Below are positions 47,817-59,271 of a DNA stretch of 64,000 nucleotides, piece by piece; within the stretch, counting starts at the first letter, position 1; the number at the start of each line of letters is the position of its first letter. Position numbers and translations under genes: made by a program. Where the stretch lies: positions 19,679,452-19,743,451 of the forward strand of contig OX637294.1 of assembly GCA_951799445.1 (NCBI GenBank), written 5' to 3'. The notes under the pieces were generated by a model that worked only from the letters and a program-made list of their open reading frames with translations, did not search any database and had not been told where the DNA came from. This stretch comes from Pseudisothecium myosuroides. Taxonomy: Eukaryota > Streptophyta > Bryopsida > Hypnales > Lembophyllaceae.

Positions 47817-50800
47817 ATGAGAGATGAGACTAGAAAAAAGAATGCAGCAGCGGCGGCGGTGGCGGCAGCAAGGGTGGCGAGGGCCACCACGAGTGTGCGG
47901 ATGTGGGGCTACTTGCCTGCTGCGTCCCCGCAGCGGGCGCCGCTGTTGCACCCCACGCCCGTGCCCCTGACGCCGCTCAATGATCCGCTCCAGACGGTCT
48001 GCAATGGGGGTTGCGGATTTGGGATTGCCATCTCGGGTACGCACCGGTCGACCTCCGGAAATGCAAACCCTCTGAGAAATCACTGCCACTGTGAAAAAAC
48101 ACACATACCTTTGCTGCAAGTTCAAGTTCGGTTGGTTATCTGTCGAATTCTACCTGCGAAAATGGGCTGGAGTCTGTGCAGCGTTAACACATCGTGCCAA
48201 CAATCTAATCTGCCATGACTATTGCAGTCGTATACACACCCTTGTATGGCTTGTTACGATCGAAATCTTCTTAGTTGAGATTGATGCCGGTTTGGTTAGG
48301 TGCCATCGTGCACGTTTGAATTCAAGTTCAAAACATACAATGATCTAAACATACGATGAGTTGTATCCCGGAGCATTTCATCTAAACATACAACGAGTTT
48401 GTGTCCCTGGAAAGCTCTGTCGAAATCGGTATATATGTTATTCAGAGATTTGGCAGTAGTTGGCTTCTTGTATGATTCTTCAAGTCATACGAATCCGATT
48501 TTCCAGTGCCCTGTTTCCGAAGAACTGGCAGAGGGGTTGCTAAATTTCTCTGAAGCGGGGTGATTGCAGTGTAAAGCTAGCTCATGGTTGTGTATATGCG
48601 ATGGACGAAATTCGTGACTGTGGCTATTGGTGGGGATGATATGCAGAATCCGGTAAGCTCAATACATGGGGTTCTACCACAGAGCTGGGACAGTGCTACC
48701 TAATCTCTGGCAAACAGCAGGTGAGTGGCATCGTTGGAGCGGTTTTTAATCACTTCGAGATGGATCATTGTGTCCGGCCCTGGCTTCTTCTATTAGGGGT
48801 AATGGTTTCCGGTGAAGGGTTATAAATATATTCTCGGTGTTGGTCTTGTAGCTGCTGCTGGATTGTTTAGAAATGGATAAACAAGAAAGTCGGTAGCATG
48901 GAATTTAGAGGCGTAGTATAGTACTACAGGAAGCTGCAGGCTGTGGAAAGCGTGTGAAGGCAGACTCCAGGGCTAGCAGTAGTATAGCTTCTGATGGTGG
49001 TACTCTAGGGATCTATCAGTTAAGACTTGATATACGACCTGGCTCATCTACCCGAGTGGTCTTTGGTTACAGTTTTCAGTGCTGCTGCATGCCAACCGCG
49101 CAACCATGGAACAAATTAACAAGTCTAAATTGCTGTACATAAAACTCAACACTATTGTTAGGGCAAAGATTGTGGTGCAGTTAAGCTTTGTGACTATGAT
49201 CTTCAGTTATTTACTGTTGACATTGTGACGACTGAAGGGGTAGAAACTGCACATGGAGATGACTCACATTGCGGTTGATCATGCCTGCCCAGGAAGTTCC
49301 TGAGCCGTATCCACTGCCAACGGAGTCTCCTATTGTTCAAGCGGCTGGAGGTTGGGCACATTGTGCAGCTGTTACAGGTATTTGCTGTTCCCTCCTACTT
49401 TAGTTTCTAACCGACCTGGTGGGACAATTATGGACATAAATTCAATTTCCTGCGACCTGTGACTCTTGAGATTATGTTAATTCGAATTAGTAATGTGGAA
49501 TATGCTTGGCTTGCTTATTTGGGCTGTTTGCTTCATTTTCTTTCCTTTTCCTTCACTTCTTCATGTAGGCACTGTTGGCACTGTTGCCTGGAAAATGGAC
49601 ACCATTGTAGTCGGGGCGGAGAATATAAGGAAGATCACGGTTTTCTTAAGCGCCAAATAGATTCTTCTTGCAGTCATTGGCTTTATTGGAAATCATGTCA
49701 GTACTTGGGCTAATAGAATGATTTTTTAGATTACGTTGCAGGGGGAAAGTAAGGTCGGGGTTGTTTTTAATGTCACTTAAACCTGTACTGCTGGGCTGGG
49801 ATTCTCTATTTTCATGGCAGATGCTCTTCGTTAACTCAAAACGATATTCTTCAGAAAGTTGAAAGAGGCATTGCGTTTTCCTCTGCCTTTTATATGCGCT
49901 GTGCATATCTAGAGCTGTAGAGTAGCAATCATCTAATCAGGTCAAGATATCGTTACAAATTTAATGAGAGAAGCTTATTTTCAACGAGGTTAAGAATGTA
50001 GTCCGCAAGTTCTACGTACACCTGATCATATAACTTTGACTTGCAAAGTTTATGGCCTGAGAATAAGATACTGTGTTTGTGAGGGAGTTCTGGAGTTTAC
50101 TGAATACGGATTTTCCTGTGCCCACCTCCTATCAAGGCCTGGGGTGGACAGCTAAGTGTCCCTAGAGTGGAAGAGCCTCTCTCGTTCCCGTGCACTTATT
50201 TTAGAGATTCCGGTGAAGTTCCGGAAACGTTTTCTTTTATAGAGCTTTTTCTTACAGGGCTCCTTGTGTGCTACCGTATGAACTGTAGCGACTAGCTCGT
50301 TTACATGGACTTCTTGATCGTTGACCTCTTAGTTACTGTAAGTTATCTTCGAAGGGTTTCTCTTTTGTCGTTGCAGGCTCCTTGACTTTTGCTACTGATC
50401 CAGCTTCTGCTAGTCCAGCTTTTCCAATTGTCAATGGGTAGAATGCTGCTCAGGTGACTGAGTGTGTATTGAGTGTAGAGAATGTAACGGGTACATTTCA
50501 GGGGGGATTCTCACGTGAGGAGCACTAGCTTGTCTGAGTTTCTTGATAATTTTCTGTTTTTGTGAAGTTTTTTTGGTTTTTGTTATGCGGCAATCATAAC
50601 ATGTGTGTACCGTGCCTTGTCGATTATCTCTTTGGTAACTGCAGGAACGTTTGGAACACGCTGCTTATCTTTTGCGGTCTGTCTAAAAGACAGCATGTAA
50701 TATGATGTAGGGGGTGTATTTAGTACTCTTGATTGCGAGCCACGTTAATACTAGCTCTCTGCATACTTACTCCTCATCTTATAGTGTGTCTCAAAAGTGA

Positions 50801-53800
50801 CTGCAGTGCCTGATGATGTTCATGGTTCTCGATCATCTTCTAGTTTCTAGATAGAGTAGAGTCTGGCAATCTGGTAATCCATGTAGGGAAGACTTGCTGA
50901 GGGCAATCTAGTATTTATTACAGTGCTATCTTTATTGACTGCAGTCACAATTAGTGCAAAGTATCTTTCTCAATTAGATGCATTCTCACTGCTGAGGGAA
51001 GCAAAGATCGTAAGAAAATCAGATGCATCACGTCGTGAATGCGTGATATGAAACGTAGTACTGGTGCTAACAAGCAGTTTTAATAAACTGCTTATTAGCA
51101 CAAGGCCCTTCCAGAATCTTGTGAAGGTTGTGTATGACATTGTCTTATTTTCAGATCGCTTGACCAATATTGCGATTGTGGGTGCAGGAGAGGGTGAAGT
51201 TTACACTTGGGGCTGGAGCGAGTGCGTTCCCAACGTGAAGCCCAATCTGGACGAAAGTGAGCAGCAGGGGGACGAAGCAGTATCTGCAGGTGCTCCTAGC
51301 ACAAGCTTACAGCTATCTCCCAGGAACAACGTGGCTGCAAAACCTGCTTCATCTGCACCAACATTGCGTACGAGTGGGGGGTTGTTGGCCAAACATAGTG
51401 GACGGCAAAACCATCGGAATCTGACATGTAAAACCACTGACAATAAAGGTGTAGAAGAAATTCTCAAAAAAAGGAAGGTTGTTAGCTTTGAAGATGGAGA
51501 ATCTCCTGTAAGTCCTACCGCACCTGAAGAAAATGTTTTTGCACCACCATGTTTGGTGAATCTGGATCCTGGAATCAGGATCAGTACAGTAGCTGCAGGT
51601 GGACGTCACACATTGGCTTTGTCAGGTAAATTTCTTAATTTCAGTATAAATTTTCTAACTTTTCCAAGTCTACAAAATGAACTGTCCGATCTATTGGTAG
51701 GAATGTGGTCACCTGTTACGCCAGTCATTCGATGACTTCTAATTCCTTGTGTACTGCAGTCTGTAATATATGATTCTCTTTCTATCGTGGTAGTTGGAAC
51801 TTGGTTTTATATGATTTCTTTACATGTTTTAGCATGTGTTATCGAAATGGTACTAACCTCGGGATGTCTGGCAATAGATGGGGGTCAACTTTGGGGTTGG
51901 GGTTATGGAGGCGAGGGTCAACTTGGATTGGGCTCCCGCATGCGGATTGTTTCATCTCCGCAGCACATCTCTTGCTTTAATTTACCAGAGAGTGATATGG
52001 CTAGAAATGGAGCTTCTATCCCTGGCAGCTTCATTAAAGCAATCGCTTGTGGAGGCCGCCATAGTGCCGTCGTTACTGGTACAAACACAATCTGCTCATT
52101 CAGAGTCTATATTCTCCTACTTAGATTAGTAGAAGTAAACGGCTGTGCAATTGTTCAGTATCTAATTTCCTCTATTTAAAGGGATGAGTGAATTGTTACC
52201 ATCTGGTCATGGCACAAGTATGCAGCCTACTGTTTAATGGACAAGTCTATATCAGAGAAATTGATGGACTGGTTCAGCATCTGTTCATAGGATTACTTCA
52301 TAAATGTGCATTGACAACCTTCCTCTTGTTACCAGGATATGTCAATACATGGATACCGGTCCTCTTAACATTTGCACTTTTTGGATAAATCTGCAACTTG
52401 AGACGTCAAGTTTCTCTACTGACGATGGAAATTGGTAATTGATAACAGATGCTGGAGCTTTGTTAACCTTTGGATGGGGCCTCTATGGTCAGGTTTGTTT
52501 CTAAGCTTCCATCCTAGTTATCGGTGTTTCAGCAGGAATAAGAGATCCTTGGAGAAAATTGGTCTGTTTCTGTCCTTCCTCGTTTTCTGAGATATATTAA
52601 TTCGTTCAGCCGCTCACTACCTCCCTTGCTGTCAAAGTTGAGCCAATGCTGAGAAAGTACGAAGTTGTATGTTATCGCGTATGTTTTTTCAGATGACAAG
52701 AGGAGCTTGTTTTCGAAAATGAAAGCATTTGAATGTTTTAGTTCTTCTACTTTCTTTTTATCGTTGAAGGATATCGACTAATGTCAGAAGATATGAATCA
52801 GGCAGTTTGAGGGTTAAAGCTGGAATATTACCCTTGTTGGCAGGTTGGTCAAGGCAGTACCGAAGATGAGCTGAGCCCTTGTCCTGTTTCAGCATTGGGT
52901 GGACTTAAAGTCGTAGGGATAGCAGCAGGCTTATGGCACACTCTCTGCATTACTGATATTGGAGATGTATATGCTTTTGGTGGAAATCAGTTTGGCCAAC
53001 TTGGCGTGGGTGGAAATACTGCAGAGGTTGCGTTCTGAAGGCCTATGATTTCTTCTGCACTCCTCCCATCTAAGTTCCCTTAGCAAAAATATTTCGGTTT
53101 CTAATTGTCCTATGTTGCAACCCTTTTGATCTTGGAATATGATCTCGCTTGATATCTTTAGGCTCGTTCCTCTGCTAGGCCTGTGCTACGAGAGGTTTGC
53201 AACACATTTGGTATCTGACTTGTTGTAGCTCTTATAGCCCTAGAGAAGTAGCTTTTAAAAAAGTTGATCAGGAGTTTCATTTGACCGTTCCATGAAAATT
53301 GCTGTAGATTCTGAGAATAAATTTCGATTCTGAATCTCGTTAACTGTTCTTTTTTTAAATTTAGTGTCATGCGACTGAAGTCTTGACTGTAAGCCTTAAA
53401 AAAGTCATACGTTAGTAATTAGCAAAGGACAGTTTGTACGTACCCTTTGCACTCTTGCAGGATTTTTTATAGAGGTTGACATTCATCCATCTGGTTACCC
53501 TCTTCAGCAAGAATTGCATTGTCTACATACTGTGTTAACTTAGGCTCTTTGCATTGGTTCAGACGGCTCCACGACTAATTGATGCACCACTTTTGGAAGA
53601 TGAAGCATCTGTGGCGGTTGCATGTGGTGCACGCCATAGTGTTGTGCTAACAGGTATCTTAAAAGGCCCTTTCTTATTGGCTTTGATGATGGTAATTGAG
53701 GCCCTTTTTCGATGATGTCAAAGGTCTTCTGTACACCTCTAAACTAATTGTTGTATCGTCTGGTTTCAGGATCAGGAAAGATCTTTGCTTGGGGTTGGAA

Positions 53801-54100
53801 CAAATATGGGCAGGTATGTTTTACGTCCTGCTAATTTTGTTGCGTCTTTATGTCTTCTTCTTTAGTGACATTTGTTGTGCGGTGGTCTCGTTCTACTGTA
53901 AGTACAATATTTTAACATGCGGTAGTTCTTAAGGTGTTGTCGTAGGCGTCTGATGTGTCATCCACTTGCTTGTGCAGTTGGGTTTGGGTGACAGTAACAA
54001 TAGAGACTTGCCAGTTCAAGTCACGATGAATGATGGTGGGCGTGCAGCCAGTGTTACCTGTGGATGGTGGCACACACTGGCTTCAGTTCATATTAAGTGA
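47817..54100 (+). CDS. RCC1 (regulator of chromosome condensation) repeat family protein, complete 10-exon gene
   Basis: RCC1-repeat proteins fold as a seven-bladed propeller and act as guanine-nucleotide exchange factors, chromatin binders or photoreceptors; the function here is not determined. Exons: 47817-48036, 48647-48720, 49293-49377, 51188-51625, 51878-52078, 52449-52492, 52844-53026, 53563-53653, 53770-53813, 53978-54100. All are GT-AG in matching phase, totalling 1503 nt and 500 residues. RCC1 marks in order include GGGCGFGIAISESGKLNTWG, GEVYTWGWSEC, AAGGRHTLAL, LWGWGYGGEGQLGLGSR, GGRHSAVVT, FGWGLYGQ, AAGLWHTLC, FGGNQFGQLG, CGARHSVVL, FAWGWNKYGQLGLGD and CGWWHTLAS. A polar insert of about 90 residues (about 137-225) sits in exon 4. 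Homology favours a start no later than MWGYLP (47901), which would give 472 residues; 47817 is the next ATG upstream in frame. The layout resembles the Arabidopsis At3g53830-type RCC1 proteins. Intron 3 is 1810 nt. Confidence 0.93.
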
Positions 54101-55427
54101 TATCGAAGGCAGCAGAAAATTTGGCTACTTGTACATGTTTTTCCTCTGTGTTGACATAGAGTTGAAGAAGCGCTTTTTTTTTTACTGGCTAGTTCCAGCG
54201 GTTAGTATTTCTCTTTTCCAAATAAGCTTTTCACAAGAGAATCGTACGTATAGGCTTTCTCTCAGAAGTAACAAAGAAGTGAGCACTGTTGGGGTTTCAC
54301 TTGGGTCTTCCATATTCTCGTTCATTTGTGGATGAATCAACGTCCCAGTCAACATCTTTCGTTTGCAAACTCTAAGCTCATTGTGTCGTATGCTACCTTG
54401 TGTTCTATTTGAATGCTGTTGCATCCATTTCGTTGTCGTCCCGATAAGCATTTGAGTATGTTTTGTTGCAGGGTCTGAAAAAGAATTCTTTAAGGTATGC
54501 CGTTTCTGAGAACTGAAAATATTTGTCTTTTTTGAGAGTGTTCCCAATTATGTAACCAATCATTTTCAAGTAAATTTTATGTCGGTTCTTGTTGGTAGTC
54601 TATAGGGAATTTTAGATTATTTTAGAATGCATTTTTTGAGCATCAGATGAGTAAACTATGAATTTTTGAAGTGCAGAAAATAAGTATACACTAAATTATC
54701 CTTACGCTCTCATGAAAATCTATACATTTTTGGTGGGAATCTATTGCATTTGCTTTTTCACAACTGCACTAAATAGTGAAATTGGGTTGCCTCAACAATT
54801 AGGTTGCCTTATCCCAGAGAAGTTACCTCATGACTAATGCATGTCCAGATGGAGGCACACGCCAACCTCTAATCCCGAGCCATGAACCACTGAACTAACC
54901 CATGCCATACATATAGTTCTAACTTTACTGCATCCTTCTAAAGTAATTGTGCATATTGATATAGTGTAGAATGTTGAGAGATTAGTGTGGGGCAACCTAA
55001 TTTCACTATTCAGTGTAGGTGTAATTACTTTATGCTCTAAACTTCTTAGAATAGTTTCAATAGTGCGTATTTTTAAATATTTAACCTTGCCAAAAGATTT
55101 TCTTAGATATGGCAAAAATTGCAATGTTGTTGGGAACAATAAATTTGCCACACAACATTCAATAGCTTTTAGTGAAGCTGCCAACCCTCTCTAGAATCCT
55201 TGTCCACGAATTTCAATTATCGAGTCTTTTCATATTGGGATAGTAGCAATACATTTATGGTATAATCCATTTCTTTTGCTAATTCTAGGATTAGACATAC
55301 AAATCAACAAATAATTTTAGGAAAGATGATTTGTCTAAAATCTAAAGAATCAAATCAACAAATAATTTTAAAGAAAGATGATTTGTCCAAAATCCAAAGA
55401 ATTCATTGAGTAATATACCAATGCAAT
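54101..55427. other. Downstream flank of the RCC1 gene, no further gene
   Basis: The first few hundred bases should hold the 3' UTR; composition turns AT-rich after about 54540. The frame 54030-54335 is a shadow of the last exon and its trailer. Confidence 0.5.
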
Positions 55428-55657
55428 TTAACTCTTAAATGATGAGGAGGCCATTTTGTGGTCGATGGATGACAGAGAATCAAATTGTATAGGATAGAAG
55501 TGCAACTATTCATCCTTAGAATTAGTTGTGAAAAGGGAAGATCTTCTATAGTAGCTTGACTTCCAATGAGTGCTTCTAAAAATTTTTAAGCTAATTATTC
55601 ACACGGTAATGCAAAAGGATGATTTCAAGAATCACCCCTTCATCCTTTAAGGGTTAA
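55428..55657. mobile_element. TTAA-flanked MITE, 222 bp
   Basis: TTAA at 55428-55431 and 55654-55657 enclose ends CTCTTAAATGATGAGG and, inverted, CCTTTAAGGG. It contains 'tgacttccaatgagtgcttc' and 'aaaggatgatttcaagaatcac', matching both outer halves of the interrupted element at 11875-13232. It serves as that element's uninterrupted reference. Confidence 0.75.
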
Positions 55658-55789
55658 CCATCTGCCATCAAAAAGCAAATTTTGATGATATAATGAAGAA
55701 ATTGTATCATAGACATTTGTGGAAATGGAGGGTAGAGATGTCATTTTTATGTAGCATTTTATCGTCCATCATGAGTTCTCAAAGAGTGT

Positions 55790-56200
55790 AGGATAATTTG
55801 AAGATGAGAGCTTGACCACTCATTGTCAAAACATAAAATTTATGTTTGGAGTAAAATTTCAAACCTCATTTAGATATAGTAGAATATTTTTTTTCAAAAA
55901 AAATTTGAACTAAAAAATAGGTGATAAATCAAGCTAAATTTCATTTTGGAAAATTTGTTTGAGATTTCAAGTCTCTAATCAAAAGTTATGGACAAAATTC
56001 AGAGAGGATGTTTGAAAGCGTCAAAGAAAATGTCCCTTCCTACTCCTCTTTGAAATTTGTCCATAACTTTTAATTGGATACTCAAAATCTCAAATGGATT
56101 TTTAGAAATGAAATTTAGCTTGATTTACCAACTTTTTCTAGTTCAAAGATTTCTGAAAAAAATAATTCTATTATGCCTAAATGAGGTCTAAAATTGTTTG
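55790..56200. mobile_element. Foldback element F, copy 2
   Basis: Matches 27919-28375 throughout, with the same inverted arms ('aacctcatttagatatagta' against 'tatgcctaaatgaggtcta', 'aaaagttatggacaaaattc' against 'gaaatttgtccataactttt'). The right terminus looks truncated at about 56198. Confidence 0.7.
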
Positions 56201-56575
56201 TTTTAGTGGAAATTTTCTTTGTTTTAAGCCACTAGAAGCCTTGCGGGTAGATAAAAGACAATATAGTGAGTTGCACTGACGACACAATCAATAAATTCTT
56301 GCAATAAAATAATGTCTCGATATTTTGTGGAGGCAAACTTTTCCAAACTTTGGTGATGCTCTTACAATCTACACTTCATAAAAAAAATAGTTAATGAATT
56401 AACTTTAAAAACATAGTCATTGTCACACTTTCAAATGTCTCTTACATTTGTAGTGGTGTATGTATAAAAAAAAGGAATATGGAAATTGACGAGTGTGAAA
56501 TCATGAAAATAATATAATAAAGATATAAAAATTAATTAATAAAATAATATTAAAATATTAAAATTTAATATCATA

Positions 56576-56765
56576 CAGTAGAACCTCTCTAAGTTGATCC
56601 TCTCTAAGTTGATAAACCTTTGTAAGCTAATCATGCCAGACCGGTCCCGGACTGGGCCACATAACAAAGGCTGTGACTATAAATGACCCTCTCTAAGTCA
56701 ATAAACCTCTATAAACCAATCTATCAGACTGGTTCCGGACCGATCAACTTAGAGAGGTTCTATTG
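56576..56765. mobile_element. pogo/Emigrant-like MITE, copy 2 (190 bp)
   Basis: CAGTAGAACCTCTCTAAGTT and AACTTAGAGAGGTTCTATTG are inverted, with TA at 56574-56575 and 56766-56767. Nearly the same size as copy 1 at 30777 and similar along its length in inverted orientation. Confidence 0.88.
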
Positions 56766-56767
56766 TA

Positions 56768-58494
56768 CTATATTTTATATTATAAATTAAATATCAAATT
56801 ATCTTAAGGAAAGATTTGAAAAGTTGGACATTTACCTTATAACAAAATTATAACATTATAACATTATAATGACATTTATATTATAAAAAAAATAATGTTG
56901 GAGCAATTTGGAAGAAAAAAGGAATTCTCCAACAATTCAAGTGATAGTAACTATTTTTAATATCATTGATAATGTTTTTATAAACTCTAACATAATGTAA
57001 AAATGACTAATTAAGTTTTTTTGGCAATTTTTTTAAATATCATTTGTTTTTGATATCATCATTGATATTTGTAGGACCATTATCCAAGATTTTGGATATA
57101 CCTACTTACAAGATCCGAGAGCCAAAGGTTAACATTACTCAAGATCTTGCATCTTGACATCTTATTACATCACATGAGTTTATAACTCATGCAAAGGAGG
57201 AGTTGGCTTCTAAACTAGAGAAAATTTGAGTTGGAGAAGAACGGATGTTATCAAGGGCCATTTGTAAAATGGAGAAGGAGAAGTTAGCAGCACAAAAGAA
57301 GTCGTTTGCAATAGAGAAGAAATTTCTTGGTTCAAAGAAGAGGACACCCAGCAATGTCAAAAGTCATGTAGTTAGGAATAGTGAGTTAGTGCAAGTGCTT
57401 TTTAAAAGAGCCAGAACATTTGTTACACCTTTTGTCTCTCAAGGTTAAATTTTATCAAATGCAATAGCAAGTTAGGGTGGTTAGGGCAGTTATGTTAGAC
57501 TTTCAAAATGGCTATTGAAGCTCTTTCAATTTGATTGATTGTTTTGCAGACTCATGTGATTTTGTACCAATTGTAGATTTGTAGCGCTTAGATGGCTTAG
57601 ATGGATTCTTAGACCTGTAGAAGTTCTAAAATGCGCAAAGATAGGAACAATCCTAATACGCAATGATAGGGATAGTGTGTGCAATGAAAGGTCCTAATGC
57701 AAAACTATTAGTGATTTGGTTTTTTGGGAGGAGGTCTTGACATAGGTACATAACAAAATTTGATTTTAAAAGGTTGTCTACAGAGTCACTTCATTTGTAA
57801 TCGAATTTTGTATAGGAGATGGAAGCAAAATAGATACAATCAAGTTTGCAAATTGAATCAAACTCTTAAGTGCGCAATAATACATACATCTACCCTACAT
57901 TCTTTTGTTGACAATACAATGCCATTATCCATGTTTGTTACATATGTATTTAAATGCATTTTGGTCACAAAAAGTATTAAATATAAAGACTTTTAGGAAT
58001 AAATTGTTGTTTATCATTTGTAATTCCCCTCATTTTGTTGAAAGATTGATGCATAACAAGGACATAACATTCTTCAACTTCAAGGCATTGTCTAGTGCAT
58101 TTGTCATGAACTGGAGGTTGTCTAACTCCAATACACTTGTCATCCAAATGAAGCTATTTAACTCGATCTAAAGCATAAACCCACCATTTAGGGATATCTA
58201 TCTTCAAGTAATCTTTGCTTATACATTTCATCAAAAATTAGTCCATCTATTAGTTGAATTCATTCATCAAGATTCATGACAATTTTGTTACTAATTCATG
58301 TAAAATTCTTCACTAAATTTGGTAATATAAAATATGGTTTCACCTAAATTCTACTTTTCACAATATGATAAACTAAATTGTCCCTTTTCAATCTTGGAAT
58401 CCTTCATTCTTAAGGACTTGAATGAGACACGTTTCTCTAATATAAAGATATTCATATCTAAATTAAAAATACTTCATTTTCTTCAATTCTTTTC
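56768..58494. other. AT-rich stretch, no gene supported
   Basis: Short frames (for example 57245-57448, lysine-rich) lack recognisable domains or splice partners. No bounded element was identified. Confidence 0.4.
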
Positions 58495-58496
58495 TA

Positions 58497-59269
58497 TAGT
58501 GACTCCCAAAAGTAGTTGGCCACCCTAAAAATCGCTCTCATAAATTGAGAAATTGGAATTTTGAAATGAAATTTAGACATGTTGTACAAAGGAAATTCTA
58601 CCCTTACGTGTAATTCCACTTTAAATGGACTACATTTAGACCTATTATTAAGTGAATGAAATTTCTATGGAAAAAAAAACTTTTTGTGAGAAGTCAAAAT
58701 ATCCCAATTTTTTTTATAGGAAGAATGTACATCTTGACTAGAATCACATGTTACAAGTTTCATGAATTTTGGATTTTTATTGATTGAGATCTAATTGATT
58801 GAAACTTGACCCCAAAATTTTGTTTTTTTAATTTTTCACTCCATAAATTGCAAAAAAACAAAATAAAAATTTAAATAATGTAAAATAATTATATATATCA
58901 AAAACATGTTTTTTTGCAATTTATAAAGTGAAAAATTGAAAAACAAAATTTTGGGGTCAAGTTTCAATCAATTAGATCTCAATCAATAAAAATCCAAAAT
59001 TCATGAAACTTGTAACATGTGATTCTAGTCAAGATGTACATTCTTCCTATAAAAAGAATTGGGACATTTGACTTCTCACAAAAAGTTTTTTTTCCATAGA
59101 AATTCATTCAATTAATAATAGGTCTAAATGTAGTCCATTTAAAGTGAAATTACACATGAGGGTAGAATTCCTTTTGTACAACAACATGTCTAAATTTCAT
59201 TTCAAAATTCCAATTTCTCAATTTATGAGAGAGATTTTTAGAGCGGCCAACTACTTTTGGGAGTCATTG
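58497..59269. mobile_element. 773-bp palindromic MITE (Tc1/mariner-like target site)
   Basis: The two halves are near-perfect inverted copies of about 360 bp around a short A/T-rich centre near 58870. Ends are AGTGACTCCCAAAAGTAGTT and, on the other strand, AATGACTCCCAAAAGTAGTT. TA lies outside both ends (58495-58496, 59270-59271). It has no coding capacity; a transcript through it would fold into a long hairpin. Confidence 0.9.
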
Positions 59270-59271
59270 TA

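Noticed and set aside
47480..48125. Minus-strand frames of 114-178 codons opposite RCC1 exon 1
   Set aside because: Antisense to a well-supported exon and to its leader. The Ala/Ser/Pro richness follows from the GC-rich repeats there.
54030..54335. 101-codon plus-strand frame
   Set aside because: Overlaps the last RCC1 exon in another frame and continues into the trailer.
57245..57448. 67-codon lysine-rich frame
   Set aside because: Low-complexity composition in AT-rich repeat DNA with no domain and no splice partner.
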